Shown here in pieces: positions 36,189-44,712 of a stretch of DNA of 51,193 nt. The notes under the pieces were generated by a model, which had not been told where the DNA came from, did no database searches, and worked only from the letters and a program-made list of their open reading frames with translations. Source of the DNA: Caryophanon sp. Lineage in GTDB: Bacteria; Bacillota; Bacilli; Bacillales_A; Planococcaceae. The DNA lies in NCBI GenBank assembly GCA_018384745.1, contig JAHAYH010000115.1:1-51193 (forward strand). Reading direction: 5' to 3'. The first letter of the stretch is position 1, and each line of letters begins with the position of its first letter. Position numbers and translations under genes: made by a program.

Positions 36189-37055
36189 ATGGCAACATTT
36201 AAAGATTTTCGTAACGCAGTAAAACCGAACTGGTGCCCAGGCTGTGGTGACTTCTCTGTACAAGCGGCCATTCAGCGTGCAGCAGCGAACGTCGGCTACG
36301 AGCCAAACGAGCTAGCGGTCATTTCAGGAATCGGCTGTTCAGGACGTATTTCCGGTTATATTAACTCATACGGCTTCCACGGCATTCACGGACGTGCATT
36401 ACCGATTGCCCAAGGATTAAAAATGGCGAATAAAGATTTAAAAGTCATCGCTTCAGGTGGTGACGGTGATGGTTTCGCGATTGGTATGGGTCACACAATC
36501 CATGCGATTCGTCGTAACATTGACATTACGTATGTCGTAATGGATAACCAAATTTACGGTTTAACAAAAGGACAAACATCACCACGTTCAGCAGCAGGTT
36601 TTGTAACAAAATCAACACCAGGTGGAGCAATTGAACCGTCGTTAAAACCGCTTGAAGTGGCATTAACAGCAGGTGCTACATTTGTCGCGCAAGGATTCTC
36701 AACAGATATTAAAGAACTAACTGCGTTAATTGAAGCGGGTCTTAACCATAAAGGATTCTCATTCATTAACGTCTTCTCACCATGTGTGACGTATAACAAA
36801 GTGAATACGTACGACTGGTTTAAAGAAAACTTAACGAAGCTTGCAGACATTGAAGGGTATGATCCGCATAACCGTGAGCAAGCAATGCAGACGGTCATGC
36901 AGCATGAAGGGCTTGTAACAGGTCTTATTTATCACGATACAGAAACAACATCGTACCAAGACAAAATTCAAGGCTACTCAGAGCTACCGTTAACAGATAT
37001 TGATATTTCTTTACAGGAAGATCAATTCGAAGCACTTGTAAAAGAATTTATGTAA
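36189..37055 (+). CDS. korB: 2-oxoacid:ferredoxin oxidoreductase subunit beta
   Basis: A 288-residue thiamine-diphosphate-binding subunit. NWCPGCGDFSV near the N-terminus carries the two iron-sulfur-type cysteines of the family, with a further conserved cysteine in GIGCSGRI; the diphosphate-binding motif runs GGDGDGFAIGMGH to MDNQIYGLTKGQ. It pairs with KorA and receives electrons for ferredoxin. The ATG lies two bases after the korA stop with GGAGAGC upstream, so the subunits are made from one transcript, which ends at a terminator just after this gene. Confidence 0.93.
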   Translation: MATFKDFRNAVKPNWCPGCGDFSVQAAIQRAAANVGYEPNELAVISGIGCSGRISGYINSYGFHGIHGRALPIAQGLKMANKDLKVIASGGDGDGFAIGMGHTIHAIRRNIDITYVVMDNQIYGLTKGQTSPRSAAGFVTKSTPGGAIEPSLKPLEVALTAGATFVAQGFSTDIKELTALIEAGLNHKGFSFINVFSPCVTYNKVNTYDWFKENLTKLADIEGYDPHNREQAMQTVMQHEGLVTGLIYHDTETTSYQDKIQGYSELPLTDIDISLQEDQFEALVKEFM

Positions 37056-37058
37056 CAA

Positions 37059-37088
37059 AAAAAGCGTAGGCGAATGCCTGCGCTTTTT
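37059..37088 (+). terminator. Intrinsic terminator after korB
   Basis: A 13-pair stem (AAAAAGCGTAGGC with GCCTGCGCTTTTT, one G-U pair) with a four-base loop. Confidence 0.92.
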
Positions 37089-37160
37089 GTATGCAAGGGT
37101 GGCGGTCGCAAGCAACTTTGAAAATATGATACAGTAAGAGCAAGATGGTGAGGTGTACAG

Positions 37161-37502
37161 ATGGAAATCATCAATTTTTTACAGCATAAAAATGCACGCG
37201 ATGAAGCGCAGCTCATCAAGTTATTTGCGAAATCACATAGCTTGGATGAACGTTTAGATGCGCTGCTTGCGAACAAGGAGCTACATGTGCATGACCATGC
37301 GTTATTTTTGGCGTTTTTAGCGTATGTAGAAGCGCAACACATGGAGGCACAAGCACTTTTTTATGACGTCATTCATTTGCCGAAATTTCAATTTGAAGCG
37401 CGCTATCAAATGAATTGGGCGCAAGTTGTGAAGCTAGCCGTCACATTTTTAACGATTTTGCGCGAAAATGACTATGAAAGCTACGAACAATTTAGCTCGT
37501 AG
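37161..37502 (+). CDS. Hypothetical protein, helical, 113 aa
   Basis: I do not recognise this family. The 113-residue product is predicted soluble and mostly helical, rich in Leu, Ala, His and Gln, without signal peptide, membrane segment or cysteines. The pattern of short helices (DEAQLIKLFAKSH, HDHALFLAFLAYVEAQ, EAQALFYDVIHL) vaguely resembles helical-repeat proteins, but this is only an impression. The ATG at 37161 has GGTGAGG upstream, and base composition matches the neighbours, so it looks like a real gene. It lies between the korB terminator and the miaB promoter and so may be transcribed on its own. Its function cannot be inferred from the flanking genes. Confidence 0.7.
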   Translation: MEIINFLQHKNARDEAQLIKLFAKSHSLDERLDALLANKELHVHDHALFLAFLAYVEAQHMEAQALFYDVIHLPKFQFEARYQMNWAQVVKLAVTFLTILRENDYESYEQFSS

Positions 37503-37503
37503 C

Positions 37504-37533
37504 TTGTCACTAGTGGCGGAAGTTCGTTATAAT
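37504..37533 (+). promoter_or_regulatory. Sigma-A promoter for miaB
   Basis: TTGTCA (37504-37509) and consensus TATAAT (37528-37533) are 18 bases apart, 37 bases before miaB. Confidence 0.75.
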
Positions 37534-37570
37534 GATTGAATGCACTGCATGGAGAAAGGAGCTTTAGTCG

Positions 37571-39097
37571 ATGAATGAAGAACAACGACTAGCTAGTCAA
37601 CAAATTACAGCACCAAAAAAAGAGGAAAAAGATTATAGCCAATATTTCGAGAAGGTGTTTACAGCACCATCGTTAAAGGACGCAAAAAAACGTGGGAAAG
37701 AAGATATTAAATATCATAAAGATTTCACGATTGACGAAGCGTTTTTAAATATGGGGGTTGGTCGTAAGTTTTATATTCGTACGTACGGCTGTCAAATGAA
37801 CGAACACGATACGGAAGTAATGGCGGGTATTTTCATGGCACTGGGCTATGAAGCAACGTCAGCGATTGAAGAGGCAGATGTCGTGTTATTAAACACGTGT
37901 GCCATTCGTGAAAATGCAGAAAACAAAGTATTTGGAGAGCTTGGGTTCCTGCTGAAATATAAACGAAAAAATCCGGATATGTTAATCGGTGTATGCGGCT
38001 GTATGTCGCAAGAAGAAGCGGTTGTGAATAAAATTTTAAAGCAATACCAGCACGTCGATATGGTGTTTGGGACACATAATATTCACCGCTTACCGAACAT
38101 TTTAAAAGATGCGTACTTATCAAAAGAGATGGTCGTCGAAGTATGGTCAAAAGAAGGCGACGTCATTGAAAGCTTACCGAAAAAACGCCTCGGTTCGATC
38201 AAAGCATGGGTCAACATTATGTATGGTTGTGATAAGTTTTGTACGTACTGCATCGTACCGTATACACGCGGGAAAGAGCGTAGCCGTCGCCCAGAAGAAA
38301 TCATTCAAGAAGTGCGTGAGCTAGCAGCACAAGGGTATAAAGAGATCATGCTGCTTGGTCAAAATGTTAACGCGTACGGTAAAGACTTTGATGATCTTGA
38401 GTACCGTCTTGGTGATTTAATGGATGAATTGCGCACGATCGATATTCCGCGCATTCGCTTTACGACAAGTCACCCGCGCGACTTTGATGATCATTTAATT
38501 GAAGTGTTAGCAAAAGGCGGCAACTTAGTGGAGCACATTCACTTACCGGTACAATCTGGTTCAAACGATATTTTAAAAATTATGGCACGTAAATATACAC
38601 GCGAGCATTTTTTAACGTTAGTTGATAAAATTAAAGCAGCGATGCCAAACGTTACGTTAACGACAGATATCATCGTTGGTTACCCGAACGAAACGGAAGA
38701 GCAATTTGAAGAAACGCTCGATCTATATCGTCAAGTTGGCTTTGATATGGCGTTTACGTACATTTACTCACCGCGTGAAGGCACACCAGCTGCGAAAATG
38801 GTCGATAACGTATCAGACGAGGAGAAAAAGAATCGTCTGCACCGTTTAAATGAAGTGGTGGCGGAGTTCTCAGGCGCAGCGCTGAAAAAGTTAGAAGGCC
38901 AAGTGGTAGAAGTGCTCGTAGAAGGTAGCAGTAAGCGCCGTGACGATGTATTAGCTGGTTACACACGCAGCAACCGTCTTGTAAACTTCGAAACGGACGT
39001 AGCACCAGAAGAGCTTGTCGGAAAGCTTGTGAACGTGCGCATCGTAGAAGCAAAAACACACTCGCTACTAGGGGAGTTTGTTAACGTAGTGAACTAA
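37571..39097 (+). CDS. miaB: tRNA-2-methylthio-N6-dimethylallyladenosine synthase MiaB
   Basis: A 508-residue radical SAM methylthiotransferase that adds the methylthio group to i6A37 in tRNAs reading UNN codons. The N-terminal UPF0004 domain supplies three auxiliary-cluster cysteines ([22 protein letters not shown]); the radical SAM CxxxCxxC is Cys220, Cys224 and Cys227 (GCDKFCTYC); a TRAM domain ends the protein. ATG 37571 follows AAAGGAG. It acts after MiaA, whose gene lies about 8 kb downstream in this window. The ricA gene follows after 16 bases and is probably co-transcribed, as in B. subtilis miaB-ymcA. Confidence 0.97.
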   Translation: MNEEQRLASQQITAPKKEEKDYSQYFEKVFTAPSLKDAKKRGKEDIKYHKDFTIDEAFLNMGVGRKFYIRTYGCQMNEHDTEVMAGIFMALGYEATSAIEEADVVLLNTCAIRENAENKVFGELGFLLKYKRKNPDMLIGVCGCMSQEEAVVNKILKQYQHVDMVFGTHNIHRLPNILKDAYLSKEMVVEVWSKEGDVIESLPKKRLGSIKAWVNIMYGCDKFCTYCIVPYTRGKERSRRPEEIIQEVRELAAQGYKEIMLLGQNVNAYGKDFDDLEYRLGDLMDELRTIDIPRIRFTTSHPRDFDDHLIEVLAKGGNLVEHIHLPVQSGSNDILKIMARKYTREHFLTLVDKIKAAMPNVTLTTDIIVGYPNETEEQFEETLDLYRQVGFDMAFTYIYSPREGTPAAKMVDNVSDEEKKNRLHRLNEVVAEFSGAALKKLEGQVVEVLVEGSSKRRDDVLAGYTRSNRLVNFETDVAPEELVGKLVNVRIVEAKTHSLLGEFVNVVN

Positions 39098-39113
39098 CGA
39101 AAGGGTGGATGAG

Positions 39114-39548
39114 ATGTCAACGTATTATACGAAAGATCAAATTATCGAAAAAGCGCAAGAGCTAGCCCGTATGATTGCCAATACTGAAGAAGTCGACTTT
39201 TTTAAAAAGGCGGAGGCACAAATTAACGACAATCAATTTGTGCGCGAAAAAATTGCATCATTAAAAACACTACAAAAACAAGCGGTGAATTTTCAGCATT
39301 TAGGAAAAGACAATGCCTTTATGAAAATGGAGCAAAAAATTGAACAAATTGAAGCGGAGATTGATGAATTGCCGATCGTGCAGCAATTTAAGCAGTCGCA
39401 AGTGGATGTTAACCACATTTTACAGCTCGTATCCAATAGCATTGCCAACACCGTCACAAATGAAATTATTGAAGCAACAGGCGGCGACGTGCTACGAGGC
39501 GAATCAGGCTCGAAGGTAGCGCAGTCAACGCCTGGCAGCTGCTCATGA
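39114..39548 (+). CDS. ricA: RicA family regulator (YmcA)
   Basis: A 144-residue helical protein of the YlbF/YmcA family. With RicF (YlbF) and RicT (YaaT) it forms a complex that in B. subtilis promotes RNase Y-dependent maturation of certain mRNAs and Spo0A-linked biofilm and competence responses. The family's helical pattern is clear (IIEKAQELARMIANTEEV, then KTLQKQAVNFQ) and a cysteine lies next to the C-terminus (PGSCS), where Ric proteins carry iron-sulfur ligands. ATG 39114 is preferred over the in-frame GTG 39105, which lies within the ribosome-binding site. RNase Y, its functional partner, is encoded 8 kb upstream. The cotE gene that follows in B. subtilis is not present. Confidence 0.9.
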   Translation: MSTYYTKDQIIEKAQELARMIANTEEVDFFKKAEAQINDNQFVREKIASLKTLQKQAVNFQHLGKDNAFMKMEQKIEQIEAEIDELPIVQQFKQSQVDVNHILQLVSNSIANTVTNEIIEATGGDVLRGESGSKVAQSTPGSCS

Positions 39549-39552
39549 AAAT

Positions 39553-39603
39553 GGCCATCTGCGCATAAAGTACTTTTAAGTATTTTGTGTGCGGATGGCT
39601 TTT
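39553..39603 (+). terminator. Intrinsic terminator after ricA
   Basis: GCCATCTGCGCA (from 39553) pairs with TGTGCGGATGGC (to 39598), with an inner AAGTAC/GTATTT stem, followed by TTTTT. Confidence 0.85.
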
Positions 39604-39753
39604 TGTGTGCGATCATCGCGTGTAAAAAAGAATAGTTTGACGTAGTTTAGGGTAATGATTTAGTAAAATAGGTGTATAAAAACAGATTATTTATTCACAA
39701 AAGCGGGAATACATATCGGTAGTAGAAGGAATGAAAGATAGGGAGGGCAAACG

Positions 39754-40265
39754 ATGACGTTAAATGCACACGTTCAACAAGAAAAAAAGCGCTTATGCAG
39801 TGGCTAATGCGCCTCGGGGAACAAATTCAAGATGGGACCGTAATTTTAGATGCAACAAGTGCTGCTCCCGAAATTTTATATTGTAATGATGCGTTTACAA
39901 CGATGATGCATGTCGATGAACGAATTTTAAAACAAAAAAAATTGCACGATTTTAATGATGATACAGCGCAACAAGAATTATACCAGCGCTTTTATTTTAC
40001 GCTTGCAACCGGCAGTCAGCAGCAAACGGTCATTACAAAGCGTGGGGATGATACGACATTTTGGAATGAAATAAGCGGCTACCCAATCAGCTCGACACAA
40101 GGGGATGTGTTACTGTTTTTCTGCATTTGTCGAGACGTGACACATTCGATTAATGATGGGGTGTTTTCAAATATTGAAAAAGATGTGTACGCATCGATTC
40201 ATGAGGAACGTTCGTTGCAATCGACGCTTGACGATGTATGTGAACAAATTCGCCTATTTATGTGA
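39754..40265 (+). pseudogene. N-terminal part of a broken PAS/GAF-GGDEF-EAL gene
   Basis: Translation from ATG 39754 (good GGGAGG site) runs only 17 codons to a stop at 39805-39807. Adding one A to the A7 run at 39782-39788 joins it to the long frame from 39795, reading QQEKKALMQWLMRLGEQ, so a one-base deletion is likely. The following segment is a PAS domain (ILYCNDAFTTMMHVDE, WNEISGYPI, FFCICRDVT). It then ends at a TGA (40263-40265) in the first strand of a GAF-like domain, and the same frame continues directly into the EAL fragment. Two independent lesions make this a probable pseudogene; an assembly error could explain the frameshift but less easily the stop codon. Confidence 0.8.
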
Positions 40266-40289
40266 CGCCACGTCTACACCGTTATTTGT

Positions 40290-41900
40290 TTGAAAAAAAA
40301 TAAGCAGTTTTATATCGCTGGGAAAAACGATACGTTTAAACAGTGGCATGAGCGAAACCGCAACGATTTTTTTGCTGGATCATATGTGTATGACGAGGAA
40401 GAAATGATCGTTAGCAACCGGTTATGGCATCATAATCGCTCGTTGTTTCAAGAGCAGGATATTCATTGCGTGTGGCAACAACGCATTAACAATCAGCAGC
40501 AGCAAATGGTCGCGCATTTTGCGGTATACGTTGATGGTAGCGTGAAGTTAACGGCAGAAGAGCGCATGTATTTACAGCGCGTGACGAATTTATTAAACGT
40601 ATATTTACAAGTGCATCAGCAAAAGGAAGAAATCGAACGTCTTGCATACACCGACTATTATTCGACATTGCCCAATCATAAATATTTCACAACGTCGATG
40701 CAGTCAGTCTATAGCCAACGAAAAGAAGGGCATATTGTCATTATTGAAATTAGTGAGTTTCAACATATTATTGACTTGTATGGGCGCGACGGCATGAGCC
40801 GCTTAATGGAACAAATGGTTAAGCGCATTCACGAAATTTTACCGGAGCCCATTTTGCTTGCACGTTATGACAATGCGTCGCTCATTTTATGCAACGATGG
40901 GAGTCGCGATTTAAGTCATTTAAACATGCCAATTTTAGAAAATTTAACGTCCTCTGCGTATGAGTTGAAGGAGCATAAAGTATATGTGACGCTGAAGGTA
41001 GGGGTGAGTAAATATACGGCTGAAACGCATTGGCAAGAAGCGATTCACCATGCCGAGATCGCGTTGTCAGATGCGCGTAAAACGACCGGCACGATTACGC
41101 GTGTGTACGATGAATCGTTAAAGCGCAACTTACAAAAGGAAATGGATTTATTAACGCATTTACTCGAAGATTTGCAGCAGCGTAAATTGCAAGTGTATTT
41201 GCAACCGCAAGTCGATTTACGCACTGGGGAAATTGTATCGTTTGAAGCGCTCGCTCGTTGGAACAGTGAGCTGCTTGGCTTTATATCGCCGGTGGAGTTC
41301 ATTCGTGTCGCTGAAAATGCCGGAAAAATTCATAAAATTGATACGTATATTTTAAGTCTCGTCCTGGAATGGCAAAGTGAACGAAAGAAAAAAGGGCTGC
41401 CGATGTATCCGGTGTCAGTGAACATTTCAGCAGACCATTTTTACTACCCGACGTTTGTTGAGGATTTCACGAAAAAAGTGGATCGCTATAATATCGACCA
41501 CCGCTTAATAAAGGTAGAAGTGACCGAAAGCATCGAGCTAAACGATATGCAGCGTGCAAAGGATGTTATTTCGGAGTTAACGGAGCTTGGCTTTGATGTG
41601 TCGATTGACGACTTTGGTGTCGGGTACTCATCCCTTAGCTATTTACAGCAGCTGCCGTTTCGGGAAATCAAAATTGACCGCAGCTTCATCAATAACTTAA
41701 TTGATCAACGTATGCACGCGGTCATGCGCACGATTGTACAGCTCTCAAAAGATCTATCGCTTCGCTCGGTGGCAGAAGGAATTGAAACGCCCGAGCAGCA
41801 GCAAAAAATGATCGATATTGGCTGCGATATTGGACAAGGCTATTATTTTTATCGTCCGATGCCGCTGGAAGAAATCAATGTTATTTTACAAAATCAATAA
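40290..41900 (+). CDS. GGDEF-EAL cyclic-di-GMP phosphodiesterase, C-terminal part of broken gene
   Basis: An open frame of up to 536 codons, nominally from TTG 40290, with no ribosome-binding site there; it is in the same frame as the PAS fragment and separated only by one TGA. The first 110 residues look like the rest of a GAF domain. A degenerate GGDEF domain follows (the GGDEF motif is replaced by RYDNAS), then an EAL domain from about residue 285 with every catalytic element visible: EALARW, NIS, EVTES, DDFGVGYSSLSYL, IKIDRSF, AEGIET and GQGY. An intact ancestor would have degraded cyclic-di-GMP. Whether any product is made now is doubtful, unless TGA read-through or internal initiation occurs. 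Confidence 0.8.
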   Translation: MKKNKQFYIAGKNDTFKQWHERNRNDFFAGSYVYDEEEMIVSNRLWHHNRSLFQEQDIHCVWQQRINNQQQQMVAHFAVYVDGSVKLTAEERMYLQRVTNLLNVYLQVHQQKEEIERLAYTDYYSTLPNHKYFTTSMQSVYSQRKEGHIVIIEISEFQHIIDLYGRDGMSRLMEQMVKRIHEILPEPILLARYDNASLILCNDGSRDLSHLNMPILENLTSSAYELKEHKVYVTLKVGVSKYTAETHWQEAIHHAEIALSDARKTTGTITRVYDESLKRNLQKEMDLLTHLLEDLQQRKLQVYLQPQVDLRTGEIVSFEALARWNSELLGFISPVEFIRVAENAGKIHKIDTYILSLVLEWQSERKKKGLPMYPVSVNISADHFYYPTFVEDFTKKVDRYNIDHRLIKVEVTESIELNDMQRAKDVISELTELGFDVSIDDFGVGYSSLSYLQQLPFREIKIDRSFINNLIDQRMHAVMRTIVQLSKDLSLRSVAEGIETPEQQQKMIDIGCDIGQGYYFYRPMPLEEINVILQNQ

Positions 41901-41907
41901 CGAACAC

Positions 41908-41942
41908 ACGCACAATTCGCATCGCGACGAGTTGTGCGTTTT
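41908..41942 (+). terminator. Intrinsic terminator after the EAL gene
   Basis: ACGCACAA (41908-41915) pairs with TTGTGCGT (41932-41939), extended by inner CG pairs, followed by TTTT. Confidence 0.75.
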
Positions 41943-41986
41943 CATTTATGTACGTGAAACGCTTTCGCAATACAGACGTTTGTGCT

Positions 41987-41998
41987 TTTTGTTATAAT
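41987..41998 (+). promoter_or_regulatory. Extended -10 promoter for mutSL
   Basis: A consensus -10 TATAAT (41993-41998) is preceded by TG (TGTTATAAT). The best -35, TACAGA at 41971-41976, is poor, as is common for extended -10 promoters. mutS starts 62 bases downstream. Confidence 0.6.
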
Positions 41999-42060
41999 AA
42001 AGAAATGTTTAGACGCAAAAAAAGACGCGTCAAGAAATGATATGAGTGAGGTTTTTGAAC

Positions 42061-44700
42061 ATGGCACACACGCCCATGATGTTGCAGTATTTAGAGATTA
42101 AAGAAAATTATAAGGACGCCTTTTTATTTTTCCGACTAGGCGACTTTTATGAGTTGTTTTTTACCGATGCAGAGCGCGCATCACAGCTATTAGAAATTAC
42201 GTTAACGAGCCGTGCAGGAGATGGGGAAAACCGTATCCCAATGTGTGGCGTACCGCATCATTCAGCGCAAGGATACATTGAAACACTCGTTGCAAAAGGA
42301 TATAAAGTAGCGATTTGTGAGCAAGTCGAGGACCCGAAAATGACAAAGGGTGTTGTGAAACGAGAAGTTGTACAGCTTGTGACACCTGGGACGATTACAC
42401 AAGGCAAAACGATCGATGGCAAGACGAACCATTATTTAGCCGCAACGACGAAAGAGTCAAACGGTTATGCGTTGGCGTATTTAGACATTTCAACAGGTGA
42501 AGCGGTCGCACAAATGATCGACGGGGATGAAAAGGCACTGCTTAGTCAGCTTCATGCGTACAATATGAAAGAGCTTGTCGTAGAAGCGGCATTTTATGAT
42601 GACTTTGTGGAACAGGCAGCGAATGCTGGCGTTGTGTTATCGATTGCGAAGCAGGAGATGGCTGCACATATAGTCGCGCCGTTTATCATCGATGTGCCAA
42701 GCTATATGGCACGCGCATGTACGCTGTTACTGTCGTATGTTGAGCAAACGCAAATGCGTGCATTAACACACTTGCAGCCTTTTTCGTACAACGAAGCGGA
42801 GCATTATTTACGCATCGACACGAATTCAAAACGCAACTTAGAGCTTATTCAATCGATTCGCGGTGGCGACACAAAAGGTACGCTTCTTTGGCTCGTTGAT
42901 GAAACGGTCACAGCAATGGGTGGACGTAAATTAAAGCAGTGGCTCCATCAGCCGCTTGCGAGTCGTCGTCTCATTGAGCAACGCCAGCAATTTGTTTCGG
43001 ACTTTTTAGAGGAGTTTTTCGTGCGTGCCGAGCTACAGGAATTGCTGAAAAATGTGTATGATTTAGAGCGTTTAGCAGGGCGTGTTGCCTTTGGTAGCGT
43101 CGGTGGGCGTGATTTAGCGCAGCTGCGTGAATCACTGCGTCAAGTGCCGGCTATTTATGCGCAGCTAACAAGCGCAAATGCCGCGTCGCTACGTGCGTTT
43201 GGTGAGCAGCTTGATCAATGTGCGGACATTGAAGCGTTACTTGCACAAGCGATTACCGATCATCCACCGCTGACGATTAAAGAAGGCGATGTGATTCGCG
43301 ACGGCTATCATGCACGTCTGGATGAACTGCGCGATGCGTCTCGTAACGGCAAAGACTGGATTGCCCAACTTGAACAACGCGAGCGTGAATTGACCGGTGT
43401 GAAAAACTTGAAAATTGGTTACAACCGAATTTTTGGCTATTACATCGAGTTAACGAAGTCACATGTACAGCATGCGGATTTAACGCGTTATGAGCGCAAG
43501 CAAACGTTAGCAAATGCCGAGCGTTACATTACACAGGAATTGAAGGAAAAAGAGGCGCTTATTTTAAATGCGCAGGAAGAAAGCTTAGAGCTCGAGTATC
43601 GCTTATTTGTCGAGCTACGTGAGCAGTTAAAAGCGTTTATTCCACGCGTGCAAGCACTTGCTGCCCACATTAGTGAGCTCGATGTGTATATGAGCTTTGC
43701 GCACATTGCGGAGAAATACCATTTTGTGAAACCGGTATTTCACGAAGGTCGTGCGATGCGCATTATAAATGGGCGTCACCCAGTCGTTGAAAAGATGCTT
43801 GGGAAGCAGACGTATGTGCCAAATGATTGCGTATTGGAAGAAGACAGCAATATGTATTTAATTACCGGACCGAACATGTCTGGTAAAAGTACGTACATGC
43901 GTCAAGTAGCATTAACGATTGTGCTTGCACAAATGGGCAGCTACGTCCCAGCAGATGAAGCATATTTACCGATTACCGATCAAATTTTCACACGCATCGG
44001 GGCAGCGGATGATGTCGCATCAGGACAATCGACGTTTATGGTCGAAATGATGGAGTCGCAGCACGCCATTACCCATGCGACGAAAAATAGCTTGCTGTTA
44101 TTTGATGAAATCGGACGCGGTACATCGACATATGACGGCATGAGCTTAGCGCAAGCAATGATGGAATATATTCACCGTGAAATTGGTGCCAATACGCTCT
44201 TTTCAACGCATTACCATGAGTTAACGTCGCTTGAAGATGTATTGCCACGTTTAAAAAATGTCCATGTAGCTGCGGCTGAGCAAGACGGCAAAGTTGTCTT
44301 TTTACATAAAGTAAAAGACGGTGCCGCCGATCAGTCATACGGCATTCATGTCGCGGAGCTTGCGCAGCTACCACAGCCCATTTTAACGCGTGCCCAACAA
44401 TTACTTGAAACGTTTGAAGCACAAAATGGTGATGTGCAAATTATTGAAAAAATCGTCGAAAAGCCTGTTGAGGTGATTGTCGAAAAACCGGTGGAAGTCA
44501 TTGTGGAAAAAGAAGTTGTCGTTGAGCGAATCGTCGAAAAAGATGCGTCTGCCGAGCAGCTATCATTATTTACAGAGGACGCATTATCGCCGCAGCAAAA
44601 GGAAGCGCTGGCGTTAATCGAGCAGTGCAACGTCATGAACACGACGCCGTTTGCCGCCCTACAGCTTTTAAATGAGTTACAACAATTAATGAAAAAGTAA
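42061..44700 (+). CDS. mutS: DNA mismatch repair protein MutS
   Basis: An 879-residue MutS, which recognises mismatches and recruits MutL. The mismatch-reading Phe-x-Glu is in GDFYELF near residue 30, Walker A is ITGPNMSGKSTYMRQ, and the LFDEIGRGTSTYDGMS and STHYHEL ATPase motifs are intact. Between the ATPase domain and the end lies a repeat-rich charged linker (about residues 794-831) of VEK-PVEVI units, followed by QLSLF (833-837), which fits the beta-clamp-binding motif. ATG 42061 is preferred over the in-frame GTG 42046, which overlaps the AGTGAGG site. mutL follows after 12 bases. The linker makes it slightly longer than B. subtilis MutS. Confidence 0.98.
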   Translation: MAHTPMMLQYLEIKENYKDAFLFFRLGDFYELFFTDAERASQLLEITLTSRAGDGENRIPMCGVPHHSAQGYIETLVAKGYKVAICEQVEDPKMTKGVVKREVVQLVTPGTITQGKTIDGKTNHYLAATTKESNGYALAYLDISTGEAVAQMIDGDEKALLSQLHAYNMKELVVEAAFYDDFVEQAANAGVVLSIAKQEMAAHIVAPFIIDVPSYMARACTLLLSYVEQTQMRALTHLQPFSYNEAEHYLRIDTNSKRNLELIQSIRGGDTKGTLLWLVDETVTAMGGRKLKQWLHQPLASRRLIEQRQQFVSDFLEEFFVRAELQELLKNVYDLERLAGRVAFGSVGGRDLAQLRESLRQVPAIYAQLTSANAASLRAFGEQLDQCADIEALLAQAITDHPPLTIKEGDVIRDGYHARLDELRDASRNGKDWIAQLEQRERELTGVKNLKIGYNRIFGYYIELTKSHVQHADLTRYERKQTLANAERYITQELKEKEALILNAQEESLELEYRLFVELREQLKAFIPRVQALAAHISELDVYMSFAHIAEKYHFVKPVFHEGRAMRIINGRHPVVEKMLGKQTYVPNDCVLEEDSNMYLITGPNMSGKSTYMRQVALTIVLAQMGSYVPADEAYLPITDQIFTRIGAADDVASGQSTFMVEMMESQHAITHATKNSLLLFDEIGRGTSTYDGMSLAQAMMEYIHREIGANTLFSTHYHELTSLEDVLPRLKNVHVAAAEQDGKVVFLHKVKDGAADQSYGIHVAELAQLPQPILTRAQQLLETFEAQNGDVQIIEKIVEKPVEVIVEKPVEVIVEKEVVVERIVEKDASAEQLSLFTEDALSPQQKEALALIEQCNVMNTTPFAALQLLNELQQLMKK

Positions 44701-44712
44701 GGAAGTGACACG

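Noticed and set aside
40263-40265. In-frame TGA as a selenocysteine codon
   Set aside because: No selenoprotein family matches, the position is in a GAF-like strand, and an upstream frameshift in the same gene points to decay.
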